The notes: generated by a model not told the origin, from the letters alone. Positions 1 to 7,073 are shown, counted from the first letter of the stretch. The stretch is DNA of 7,127 nt from DAOSWM01 sp035380045 (GCA_035380045.1 DAOSWM010000108.1:1-7127), one strand, 5' to 3'. Numbers and translations: made by a program.

Positions 1-218
1 TTTCCATAGCACTCTTTTTATGGGTGCTTCTGAAAGCAGCTGAATGTTTTTATGGGTTTTATCCAAGATTTTTTGAATTAGCCGCAAAGTTAGTAAAACT
101 ATATGCGAGAATATTTTTGTTTTGCAGATAAATTGAATTAAAAAAACATCCGATTAAACTAACCCGAAGCGCCGCTGAAAAGGCATAAAAAAACTTAAAA
201 AAATTATTTATTTTCACT
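1..218. other. AT-rich intergenic DNA without a convincing gene
   Basis: No reading frame here has the look of a gene. On the minus strand an ATG at 7-5 would start a protein running off the left edge, but only two codons are visible, so it cannot be judged. A promoter-like site for that direction lies at 85-92. Nothing resembling an RNA gene or a clear terminator hairpin was found. Confidence 0.5.
85..92 (-). promoter_or_regulatory. Possible Bacteroidota -7 element pointing left
   Basis: The minus strand reads TAACTTTG, matching the TAnnTTTG -7 consensus of the Bacteroidota primary sigma factor, and is followed by GC as in many promoters of this phylum. No TTG is found at the -33 distance, so only half of the promoter is supported. 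It would drive a gene left of the window, whose start might be the ATG at 7-5. Confidence 0.35.
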
Positions 219-259
219 AGTGTCCGACTAATTTAAAAAGATTACCTTCGGTGAGATCG

Positions 260-281
260 CCTGTCTGCCGACAAAGGCAGG
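260..281. repeat. Small palindrome, copy 1 (inside the MITE-like element)
   Basis: This 22-bp segment starts with CCTGTCTGCCGA and ends with AGGCAGG. CTGCC (265-269) pairs with GGCAG (276-280) around a short loop. It shares both ends with the 20-bp palindrome at 5546-5565. It is present only in the left arm of the surrounding palindromic element. The matching place in the right arm lacks it, which suggests later insertion. Confidence 0.65.
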
Positions 282-331
282 CTGCGCTAAGTTCTTCGCT
301 TCGCTCAGAATGACAGTTTGTTGTATGTTCT

Positions 332-388
332 TAGGGGGAGGGAGGGGTTGGTGGCGGCCTAGCCGCCACCAACCCCTCCCTTCTCCTA
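332..388. repeat. Long GC-rich hairpin at the core of the MITE-like element
   Basis: The arms 332-358 and 362-388 form a 27-bp stem with two G-T pairs and a 3-nt loop (CTA, 359-361). The inner 20 bp are perfect. It stands out from the AT-rich flanks by its G-rich left arm and C-rich right arm. As DNA it could extrude as a cruciform. As RNA it would be a very stable hairpin, but no U-tract follows directly, so it is not called as a terminator. Confidence 0.75.
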
Positions 389-529
389 TAAAATAAAAAT
401 AAATAACAGTCATTCTGAGAGAAACGAAGTGTATCGAAAAATCTTTTTTATGCTAATAAAAATAATCGGACACTGCTGATTTGTTTTAGTTTAATGAAAA
501 TTTAAAAACTCATAGTTTTATTGATTTTA

Positions 530-558
530 TTGGATTGTGACGAAAATAGTTAACTTTG
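530..558 (+). promoter_or_regulatory. Bacteroidota-type promoter of the SLC13 permease gene
   Basis: TTG at 530-532 is followed after 18 nt by TAACTTTG at 551-558, close to the phylum consensus. Transcription would start near 565, giving a leader of only about 20-25 nt before the ATG at 588. A second TTG at 535-537 is too close to be the -33 element. Confidence 0.6.
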
Positions 559-587
559 TTTTTCCCTAAATCCACAGAAAAAGTTTT

Positions 588-2363
588 ATGGGATTTGATG
601 CCATTATTGTTTTAGTAGTAATAATTTTTCTTCTGGTTTCTCTCTATTTCAACATAGTTGGAACCGGTTTTACCTTCGTTATTGCTGTGGCTGTTCTAGG
701 TGTTTTTCAAGTAATTACACCAAAAGAAATTCTGTCGGGGTTTGCCAACGAGCAAATTGCCATTATTATCCTACTTCTGCTCGTTGGTGAAGTGTTTCAC
801 AGAACATCGGTGCTTGATATTTTTTTCAACTCGGTTTTTAAGAAAACGAAAACTACGAAGGGTTTTTTAGCTCGGCTAATGTTTATAGTTGGGCCAATTT
901 CAGCTTTTGTAAACAACACTCCCATAGTGGCATTAATGATGCCATACGTGCACTCGTGGAGCGAGAAGAACAAGGTGAACGCTTCGAAGCTGCTCATTCC
1001 GCTTTCGTACGCAGCAATTCTTGGGGGCTGTGTAACGCTTATTGGAACATCAACAAACCTAATTGTTGGCGGTTTGGTTACCGAGCAGAAAATTATTCCA
1101 AACCTTAGGCCGCTCGAAATTTTCGATTACGCCAGCGTTGGGATTCCCATGGTAATTATTGGTGGTTTTTATATGCTTCTTTTCAGCAATAGGTTAATAC
1201 CAAACCGTAAGGTAACACAGGAAGCTGATGAGAATGAACGTGATTACGTGTTCGAACTTCAAATAAAAAAGGGTAGCGAGGTTATTGGCCAGTCGCGAAA
1301 GAACTGTCCCTTCCTTCGAAATCAGGGTTTCATTCTTTCTGAAGTTTTCAGAGACGGCGTGCTTTACACCCAGGTTGGACAGAACTTTGTTTTCGAGGAG
1401 GACGATATTCTGCTATTTGTAGGCAACAAGGAAGCCATAGCCGATTTGGTGAATGCCGATAAGCATCGGATTATTCCGTCGGTTGGAATGTTCTCCAAAA
1501 AACCAAAATCGGAGATTGTTGAAATTGTAATCTCGCACAAATCATCAATGATTGGGAAGCGTTTACGCGATGAGAACTTCCGGGGTAAGTACGATGCTAC
1601 TGTGATTGCTATTCACCGGAACGGTGAGAACTTAACCGGCGAAATTGCTCAGGTCGATTTACGAGCGGGCGATACATTGCTACTTATGGTAGGAAAAGCA
1701 TTTAGGGAACTATCGAGTACCACCCGCGATTTTTACATCATCTCAAAAATCAAGGAAATTAATCGCCTTGGAGTTTTTCGAACCGCTGCCCTAATTGTAG
1801 GACCGCTTCTTATTGTTTTGCTCAACGTGTTGGGATTAATCAAACTTTTTACCGGACTTTTGGTTTTCTTGATAATCATACTTTTCCTTAAAATTATTAA
1901 ACCCCGCGATATTGCGCTAAGCGTTGATTTTGAGCTGGCCTTTGTTATTGCGCTTTCGCTTGCACTCGGAACTGCCATGATTAAAACCGGGCTTGCTGAA
2001 ACGCTGGCGCAAGGTGTGCTTCAAATTTTCCGACCTTTCGGAAAGTACGGTTTGCTGCTGGGAATTTATTTTATTACTACCCTGCTGGCCGCTTTTATTA
2101 CCAGTAAGGCCGCCGTGGTTATTATTTTCCCCATTTCACTCAGCATTGCAGTGAAGTTAGGAGTTAATCCGCTACCGTTCATTCTGGTAGTTTCGTTTGC
2201 TGCTGCTGCAAACTTTATCACTCCAATTGGTTACCAAACCAACATGATGGTTTACGGTCCGGGTGGCTACAAATTTGCCGATTACCTGAAAATTGGCGGA
2301 CCGCTGGCTTTCATTTACATGATTGTAACGGTAACAGTTCTGAGTTTGCTTTACTTGATGTAA
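588..2363 (+). CDS. SLC13/DASS-type anion permease with two RCK_C (TrkA-C) domains
   Basis: This is a 591-residue inner-membrane transporter of the SLC13 (divalent anion:sodium symporter) type. The N-terminal membrane half (about 5-200) carries the re-entrant signature FVNNTP (107-112) and the substrate/sodium-site motif LIGTSTN (151-157). The C-terminal half (about 395-590) repeats the pattern with ITSKAAVVIIFP (504-515) and ITPIGYQTN (544-552), as expected from the inverted-repeat fold of the family. Between them lie two soluble RCK_C-like domains, about 220-290 and 306-372, which in related permeases face the cytoplasm and are thought to bind a regulatory ligand. The substrate cannot be read from the sequence; sulfate, dicarboxylates or another anion are all possible. 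The ATG at 588 fits the promoter at 530-558; no strong ribosome binding site is seen. The gene stands alone and converges on the HAD gene. Family assignment is firm, substrate unknown. Confidence 0.9.
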   Translation: MGFDAIIVLVVIIFLLVSLYFNIVGTGFTFVIAVAVLGVFQVITPKEILSGFANEQIAIIILLLLVGEVFHRTSVLDIFFNSVFKKTKTTKGFLARLMFIVGPISAFVNNTPIVALMMPYVHSWSEKNKVNASKLLIPLSYAAILGGCVTLIGTSTNLIVGGLVTEQKIIPNLRPLEIFDYASVGIPMVIIGGFYMLLFSNRLIPNRKVTQEADENERDYVFELQIKKGSEVIGQSRKNCPFLRNQGFILSEVFRDGVLYTQVGQNFVFEEDDILLFVGNKEAIADLVNADKHRIIPSVGMFSKKPKSEIVEIVISHKSSMIGKRLRDENFRGKYDATVIAIHRNGENLTGEIAQVDLRAGDTLLLMVGKAFRELSSTTRDFYIISKIKEINRLGVFRTAALIVGPLLIVLLNVLGLIKLFTGLLVFLIIILFLKIIKPRDIALSVDFELAFVIALSLALGTAMIKTGLAETLAQGVLQIFRPFGKYGLLLGIYFITTLLAAFITSKAAVVIIFPISLSIAVKLGVNPLPFILVVSFAAAANFITPIGYQTNMMVYGPGGYKFADYLKIGGPLAFIYMIVTVTVLSLLYLM

Positions 2364-2364
2364 G

Positions 2365-3087
2365 CTACAAAATCTCCTTCAGCTCAATTAACGATTTTAT
2401 TTGGTGCGTTACCTTCTCGTTGTGAGGAATGCTTTCGGGGTTGAAGAAAATTTGATCCATCCCAAAGTTTCGGGCGCCAACAATATCAACCTCCATGTCG
2501 TCGCCAATCATAACGCTTTCGCTCTTTTTTGCGTTGGCAGCCGAAAGTGGATAGCCAAACGCCTCGGGGCGTGGTTTGTGGTAACCGGAAATTTCGGAGG
2601 TAATTACTTTATTAAAGTATTTATCTATTCCGCAGAGTTTTAGCTTGGTGAACTGTACTTCGTTAAACCCGTTAGTAATAATATGCATCTGGTATTTTCC
2701 GTGCAGGTAATCGAGAACTTCGATTGTATGAGGGATAAGCGCAGTTTTTTTTGGGCTCTCGTTCACGTACTCCTCACCAATTTTTTCAGCCAGCTCCTTG
2801 CTGGTTAGCCCAAAATCTTTGAGCGTTAGCTCAAAACGTTTCCAGCGCAGAATTTCCTTCTTCAAATCGCCCTTACGGTACTCTTCCCAGAGCCTGTGGT
2901 TATGGTTATCAAAGGTTTCGTGAAAAACCTGATAGCTGGGAAAATTCGAACCAAGGTTGTACTTCTCGTAAATTTCCATAAGAGTGTTACGCATGTTCTG
3001 CTCAAAATCCCACAGGGTTCTGTCGAGATCGAAGAAAATATGCTTGTAAACTTTCTTTCTTCCATTAAGTAAGTTCAGGAAACTCAT
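2365..3087 (-). CDS. YjjG-like HAD-superfamily (pyrimidine) 5'-nucleotidase
   Basis: This 240-residue cytoplasmic hydrolase has all four HAD motifs. Motif I is FFDLDRT with the nucleophile Asp20 and general acid/base Asp22. Motif II is the Thr of IITNG (136-140). Motif III is Lys171 in HKPRPE. Motif IV is GDD (195-197) with Asp201 for magnesium. The cap region of about residues 30-120 is helical and rich in Trp, Tyr and charged residues, as in the YjjG subgroup, whose E. coli member dephosphorylates pyrimidine nucleoside monophosphates including non-canonical ones. That specificity is inferred from overall resemblance, not proven. The ATG at 3087 is the only one ahead of motif I and lies about 30 nt downstream of a promoter-like site. 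Some 13 residues precede the usual start of the domain, a mild N-terminal extension. Its stop codon is one base from that of the convergent permease gene. Confidence 0.85.
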   Translation of the reverse strand: MSFLNLLNGRKKVYKHIFFDLDRTLWDFEQNMRNTLMEIYEKYNLGSNFPSYQVFHETFDNHNHRLWEEYRKGDLKKEILRWKRFELTLKDFGLTSKELAEKIGEEYVNESPKKTALIPHTIEVLDYLHGKYQMHIITNGFNEVQFTKLKLCGIDKYFNKVITSEISGYHKPRPEAFGYPLSAANAKKSESVMIGDDMEVDIVGARNFGMDQIFFNPESIPHNEKVTHQIKSLIELKEIL

Positions 3088-3120
3088 CGCTACTTGTTAT
3101 AGTTCAAAAATGTGAGCCCG

Positions 3121-3128
3121 CAAAGGTA
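3121..3128 (-). promoter_or_regulatory. -7 element for the HAD nucleotidase gene
   Basis: The minus strand reads TACCTTTG followed by CGG, a strong match to the Bacteroidota -7 consensus, 34 bases upstream of the ATG at 3087. The -33 region is T-rich but has no clean TTG at 19 nt. It is back to back with the helicase promoter at 3173-3202. Confidence 0.55.
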
Positions 3129-3172
3129 GCAACAAATGGTAAACTTTAAAAATTTACAGCGCATAAGTCAAA

Positions 3173-3202
3173 TTGCTAATTTCTTAATTTGTAGTATCTT
3201 TG
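3173..3202 (+). promoter_or_regulatory. Bacteroidota-type promoter of the DEAD-box helicase gene
   Basis: TTG at 3173-3175, a 19-nt spacer and TATCTTTG at 3195-3202 match the phylum consensus in both boxes and in spacing. Initiation near 3209 would give a leader of about 64 nt, which contains the two dyads at 3213-3230 and 3231-3246. Confidence 0.65.
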
Positions 3203-3212
3203 TGAAATAGTT

Positions 3213-3246
3213 TCCCCTCCTTTTGGGGGAGATTTGTACACAAATC
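3213..3246 (+). promoter_or_regulatory. Structured leader of the helicase mRNA: two adjacent dyads
   Basis: TCCCC (3213-3217) can pair with GGGGA (3226-3230) over an 8-nt loop. Directly next to it, GATTTGT (3231-3237) and ACAAATC (3240-3246) form a perfect 7-bp dyad with only two bases between the arms. The second is too tight for a good RNA loop unless its inner pairs open, so it could equally be a protein-binding operator. Position just ahead of a TTG-started helicase gene suggests control of expression, but that role is inferred. Confidence 0.4.
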
Positions 3247-3272
3247 AATAAAAAATACCAAACTATATTACA

Positions 3273-4406
3273 TTGAAGTTTTCAGATTTTGGCCTTCAGA
3301 GTGAAGTTATTGAAGGCATTGAGGCCATGGGATTCGAGAATCCCACTCCGGTTCAGGAGCAGGCAATTCCATACGTTTTACAGGGGAAGGATGTAATAGG
3401 CTGCGCGCAAACCGGAACGGGCAAAACGGCTGCCTTTGTGCTCCCAATTCTTAGTAAGCTAACGTCGTTACCATCACGAGCACATTCAACCAGCACGCTG
3501 GTAATTGTGCCAACACGTGAGCTGGCAATCCAAATCGACCAGCAAATTGAAGGTTTTGGCTACTTTGCGCCGGCAAGCTCCATTGCGGTTTACGGTGGGA
3601 ACGATAGCGCCATTTGGGATAAGCAGCGTGTTGCCATTCAGAATGGCGTTGACTTTATAATTGCCACCCCGGGGCGACTCATTCAGCACATGCGCATGGG
3701 CTACGTTTCGTTTAAAAACATTCAGCATCTAATTCTCGACGAAGCCGACCGCATGCTCGACATGGGTTTCTTCGAGGATATTATGGAGATTGTGAAGGAG
3801 CTGCCAACCAAAAGGCAAACCCTGATGTTCTCGGCTACCATGCCACCCGAAATACGTAAGCTGGCAAAAAAAATTCTGCACAATCCCCACGAAATTAACA
3901 TTGCGGTTTCCAAACCCGCCGAGAACATTCTTCAGGCAGCATACTACGTTGAGGACGACCAAAAAATTCCGCTGCTAATCCATCTGCTCAAGGGGAAGGA
4001 GCATGTGAAGAGCGCCATAATATTTGCATCAACCAAAACAAAGGTGAAAAGTATTGAGAAATCGCTCAGTAAAGAGGGCGTTGGAGTTATGGCAATCCAT
4101 TCCGACCTGGAGCAGAAGGAGCGCGAGGAGGTGCTTCGGTTATTCAAAAACCGAAAATTTCAGCTGCTGGTTGCCACCGATATCATTTCCCGTGGTATTG
4201 ACATTGAGGACATCGACCTGATTGTAAACTTCGACGTTCCCCACGATCCCGAGGATTACGTTCACCGAATTGGCCGAACAGCTCGCGCCAAGGCCGATGG
4301 CGTTGCCCTGTCGTTCGTGAACAGGAAGGAGAAGAAAACCTTTCAGCGTATTGAAGAGTTTCTGGGAAGCAAGGTTTTTCGGATTCCAATGCCGAGAATT
4401 CAGTAG
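3273..4406 (+). CDS. DEAD-box ATP-dependent RNA helicase, RhlE-like core
   Basis: This 377-residue protein is an RNA-unwinding ATPase of ribosome assembly and mRNA turnover type. Motifs occur in order: Q motif with aromatic Phe21 and Gln28; motif I AQTGTGKT (45-52); Ia PTREL (80-84); Ib TPGR (132-135); II DEAD (156-159); III SAT (187-189); IV IIFAST near 250; V ATDIISRG starting at 301; VI HRIGRTAR (331-338). It stops soon after the second RecA-like domain and lacks the long basic or Arg/Gly-rich tail of many RhlE and DeaD proteins, so RNA targeting may depend on partners. The start is TTG at 3273: an in-frame stop lies at 3249-3251, no ATG or GTG lies between, and the next ATG is at codon 19, inside the Q-motif region. 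The leader is structured. The gene converges on ddl with a 44-bp gap. Confidence 0.92.
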   Translation: MKFSDFGLQSEVIEGIEAMGFENPTPVQEQAIPYVLQGKDVIGCAQTGTGKTAAFVLPILSKLTSLPSRAHSTSTLVIVPTRELAIQIDQQIEGFGYFAPASSIAVYGGNDSAIWDKQRVAIQNGVDFIIATPGRLIQHMRMGYVSFKNIQHLILDEADRMLDMGFFEDIMEIVKELPTKRQTLMFSATMPPEIRKLAKKILHNPHEINIAVSKPAENILQAAYYVEDDQKIPLLIHLLKGKEHVKSAIIFASTKTKVKSIEKSLSKEGVGVMAIHSDLEQKEREEVLRLFKNRKFQLLVATDIISRGIDIEDIDLIVNFDVPHDPEDYVHRIGRTARAKADGVALSFVNRKEKKTFQRIEEFLGSKVFRIPMPRIQ

Positions 4407-4450
4407 GAAATTATTCTGCCATTTGGTTGCTGAGTTAGGCTTTTATAACC

Positions 4451-5437
4451 TTAGCGCTGTTCGTTAATTGCATCCTCAATCACCATGCTGAAAACGTCGG
4501 TCATGGTAAGTCCCATGGCTGCAACCTGCTGGGGAACAATGCTCGCTTCGCTCATCCCGGGAACGGTGTTAACTTCAAGGAAGTAAAGCTTTTTGTTGCT
4601 GTATATGTAGTCGATGCGAACAATGCCGCGGCATTTCAGCCTGTCGTATATTTCTGAGGAAACCGATTGGATTTTTTCTGAAAGTTCTTCGCTAATACGT
4701 GCGGGAGTAATCTCGTCCGACTCATTCTTGTACTTGGCTCCGTAGTCGAAGTACTCGTTCTTCGGAACAATTTCGGTAACCGGAAAAATCAACGTTTTAT
4801 TTCGAGTTTTAACCAAACCACAGGTTAGTTCCGATCCCGGAATAAACTGTTCAATCAGCGCAATTCTATCCTCAGTGAATGCTAATTCAAGTGCAGGAAT
4901 TAATTCTTCAACTTTTTTCACTTTTGTAATTCCGTAGCTGCTTCCGCTTTCATTGGGTTTTACGAAAACGGGGAGTCCCAGTTTCTCAACAACTTCTTGT
5001 GGGTTAATGTTTTGTCCTCGTAAAACCCGAATACTTTTTGCGAGGTGAATGTTCAAATCCTGAACCATTCGTTTGGTAACCTCTTTGTCGAAAGTAAGAG
5101 CAGAGTTCATTACTCCGCCAGTTGTATAGGGAATTCCCATCATTTCGAAGTAGCCTTGTAGGTGACCGGTTTCGCCGGGTTTGCCATGAATGGCAATTAG
5201 CGCGCAGTCAAAGTGAAGGGTTTCTCCATCAACTATTGCTGTGAAGTTATCCCACGAAATGGGAAAATCGCCCTTGGAATGCTTCAATGTCCAGCTAATT
5301 CCTTTAACGATTACTGGGAAAACTTCGAATTTGTTTTTATCAAGCCACTGCGAAATCTGTTTTGCTCCCTTGAGCGATATTTCCTCTTCGGAGGAGTTTC
5401 CGCCAGCCATAATGGCGATGTTTAGTTTGTTTTTCAT
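4451..5437 (-). CDS. ddl: D-alanine--D-alanine ligase
   Basis: This 328-residue ATP-grasp enzyme joins two D-alanines in the cytoplasm for the peptidoglycan stem peptide. The N-terminal motif GGNSSEEEIS (12-21) supplies the first D-Ala contact. HGKPGETG (84-91) is the family HGxxGExG signature. Lys160 and GSSYG (165-169) belong to the ATP-binding domain. Asp276, Glu288 and Asn290 in IDYIYSN and LEVN match the metal ligands. The omega loop keeps Tyr236 in GAKY; D-Ala-D-Lac ligases of the vancomycin-resistance type usually carry Phe there, so normal D-Ala-D-Ala activity is expected. Length and motifs are complete. The ATG at 5437 follows a full promoter at 5458-5487. ispH lies upstream on the same strand, but 271 bp of repeats separate them, so independent transcription is likely. 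Confidence 0.94.
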   Translation of the reverse strand: MKNKLNIAIMAGGNSSEEEISLKGAKQISQWLDKNKFEVFPVIVKGISWTLKHSKGDFPISWDNFTAIVDGETLHFDCALIAIHGKPGETGHLQGYFEMMGIPYTTGGVMNSALTFDKEVTKRMVQDLNIHLAKSIRVLRGQNINPQEVVEKLGLPVFVKPNESGSSYGITKVKKVEELIPALELAFTEDRIALIEQFIPGSELTCGLVKTRNKTLIFPVTEIVPKNEYFDYGAKYKNESDEITPARISEELSEKIQSVSSEIYDRLKCRGIVRIDYIYSNKKLYFLEVNTVPGMSEASIVPQQVAAMGLTMTDVFSMVIEDAINEQR

Positions 5438-5457
5438 ATAAAGTTGAAAATTATCTT

Positions 5458-5487
5458 CAAATTTAAAATCAAATTCTCAGTTCTCAA
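5458..5487 (-). promoter_or_regulatory. Bacteroidota-type promoter of ddl
   Basis: On the minus strand TTG (5487-5485) is followed by exactly 19 nt and TAAATTTG (5465-5458), an ideal match in both boxes and spacing. Initiation near 5451 would leave a leader of about 14 nt. The TTG box and most of the spacer lie inside the heptamer repeat field that starts at about 5478, so repeat DNA contributes part of the promoter. Confidence 0.65.
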
Positions 5488-5526
5488 TTTTCAGTTTGCA
5501 AATTGCCCACTGAAGACTGCTAACTA
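5488..5526 (+). repeat. Imperfect 39-bp direct repeat, copy A
   Basis: This copy starts TTTTCAGTT and ends with the 16-mer TGAAGACTGCTAACTA (5511-5526). It matches copy B at 5611-5648 with a 1-base length difference and divergence only in the middle. The copies start 123 bp apart, so recombination between them could delete or duplicate the DNA that holds the palindrome and the ATGTCAA-type units. Confidence 0.7.
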
Positions 5527-5545
5527 CCTACTGGAATGTCAAATG

Positions 5546-5565
5546 CCTGTCTGCCGATAGGCAGG
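5546..5565. repeat. Small palindrome, copy 2 (inserted in a heptamer)
   Basis: The 20-mer CCTGTCTGCCGATAGGCAGG forms a hairpin of CTGCC (5551-5555) with GGCAG (5560-5564) around GATA. The flanks are ATG (5543-5545) and TATG (5566-5569), which join to ATGTATG, a heptamer also found at 6624 and 6631. No flanking duplication is present. Copy 1 is at 260-281. Confidence 0.7.
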
Positions 5566-5610
5566 TATGATGTCAATAGGCAAATGTCAGATGTAAAAAA
5601 CTCATACCAG

Positions 5611-5648
5611 TTTTCAGTTGCCAACTGTCAATTGAAGACTGCTAACTA
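5611..5648 (+). repeat. Imperfect 38-bp direct repeat, copy B
   Basis: This is the second copy of the repeat at 5488-5526, with the 16-mer TGAAGACTGCTAACTA conserved exactly at 5633-5648. Both copies show the local 7-bp period, so they may have arisen by spread of heptamer units rather than by one duplication. Confidence 0.7.
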
Positions 5649-5678
5649 TTTTTGACTGAAACCTAATCATTGTTCACC

Positions 5679-6596
<918 letters not shown>

Positions 6597-6623
6597 GTAA
6601 AAGCTTTCTCAATAAACAATTTA

Positions 6624-6662
6624 ATGTATGATGTATGATGTCAAAGGTCAAATGTCAAAAGG
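6624..6662 (+). repeat. Heptamer array left of the four-helix-bundle gene
   Basis: On the plus strand the units are ATGTATG (6624), ATGTATG (6631), ATGTCAA (6638), AGGTCAA (6645) and ATGTCAA (6652), followed by AAGG. Unit length is constant at 7 bp. The same kind of unit occurs on the opposite strand at 7074-7127 and on the plus strand at 5536-5597. It occupies most of the space between the ispH start and the end of the neighbouring gene. Confidence 0.75.
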
Positions 6663-6703
6663 TTGTAATAATGTAAAATATATTTTTAACAAATTGTTAA
6701 TGA

Positions 6704-7066
6704 TTATTTTGTCATTTTGCTTTTTGTAGTTGTTAACGATTTTGCAATAATATTAATTAGTTCTTGATTTTCATTTAGTAAGAACATCAGAATATCGTTA
6801 TCACTAGGAACTAGTTTTGACCTTGCAATTAATTTTAGCCAAAAAAGCGATTCTCTAAGTTCTTTAAGGCAAATTTCCCTTTTATGAATAAAATCCTTTG
6901 TACTCTGGGCCGAATGGGATTCTTCATAATTTGCACCTGACGAAGTTCCTGAACGAAAAAGTTGACCGTAAATATGCCGTCCTTCGAAGGTTTTATTTAG
7001 AAATCGACCTAATTCAATAATTTTGGCAGCAAACTCCAAAAACCTATTTGAAATATCTTCTCTCAT
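6704..7066 (-). CDS. Four-helix-bundle protein of the 23S rRNA-intervening-sequence (IVP/S23) family
   Basis: This is a small, almost entirely helical protein of 120 residues from the ATG at 7066. It carries the family signature RSGTSSGANYEES (38-50) followed by the FIHKREICLKELRE helix and a WLKL segment. The family was first met in intervening sequences within 23S rRNA genes of Leptospira and Coxiella and is now known as free-standing genes across Bacteroidota. It shares its fold with the Avd accessory protein of diversity-generating retroelements. Its function is unknown, and no reverse transcriptase or rRNA is seen here. A start at 7090 would add MYDGKCLN, but those bases are mostly tandem repeat, and family members normally begin close to this position, so 7066 is preferred. 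The 3' end is AT-rich without a hairpin. The gene sits between two heptamer arrays in opposite orientation. Confidence 0.85.
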   Translation of the reverse strand: MREDISNRFLEFAAKIIELGRFLNKTFEGRHIYGQLFRSGTSSGANYEESHSAQSTKDFIHKREICLKELRESLFWLKLIARSKLVPSDNDILMFLLNENQELINIIAKSLTTTKSKMTK

Positions 7067-7073
7067 ATTTAAA

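Larger units (their letters stand above)
219..474. mobile_element. MITE-like nested palindromic element, 256 bp
   Basis: The ends are the perfect 9-bp inverted repeat AGTGTCCGA (219-227) and its complement (466-474), with weaker similarity further in. Inside are three more paired arms. Positions 233-243 pair with 440-450 (10 of 11). Positions 294-314 pair with 409-429 (19 of 21); these carry the GTCATTCTGAG-type sequence often seen dispersed in Bacteroidota genomes. The centre is a GC-rich stem, 340-358 with 362-380, perfect over 19 bp, extending to 27 bp with two G-T pairs around the loop CTA. There is no transposase, so the element would have to move in trans. No target-site duplication is visible. 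The only open frame inside, 228-413 on the minus strand, translates the palindrome and is not taken as a gene. The parent IS family was not identified. Confidence 0.7.
5478..5651. repeat. Degenerate heptanucleotide repeat field between ddl and ispH
   Basis: The sequence has a 7-bp period. From 5478 the units begin CAGTTCT, CAATTTT (5485), CAGTTTG (5492), CAAATTG (5499). They pass into units carrying ACTG (5509, 5516, 5530), then into ATGTCAA-type units (5536, 5570, with TAGGCAA at 5577 and ATGTCAG at 5584). With the palindrome 5546-5565 left out, 14 units from 5478 to 5595 are in one phase. A second CAGTT/ACTG stretch follows at 5608-5651. It resembles in style the short tandem heptamers known from cyanobacteria; no function is evident. 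Confidence 0.65.

Noticed and set aside
228..413. 61-residue minus-strand reading frame
   Set aside because: It lies wholly inside the nested palindromic element and translates its arms. The VILSEAKNL-type peptide is the translation of a dispersed repeat, not a conserved protein.
797..1978. Antisense frames at 797-997 and 1733-1978
   Set aside because: They are shadows of the permease gene, with low-complexity composition and no recognisable domain.
2401..3065. Frames at 2401-2643 (+) and 2862-3065 (-)
   Set aside because: They overlap the complete HAD nucleotidase, whose four motifs show the true frame.
3486..4389. Several 67-80 residue minus-strand frames
   Set aside because: All are antisense to the DEAD-box core, where every helicase motif is intact on the plus strand.
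4407..4450. Terminator between the helicase and ddl
   Set aside because: Only a 3-bp GCC/GGC pairing and a TTTTAT tract are seen, too weak to call.
6704..7066. Diversity-generating retroelement or rRNA intervening sequence
   Set aside because: The protein resembles Avd in fold, but no reverse transcriptase, template/variable repeat pair or flanking 23S rRNA is present in the window.
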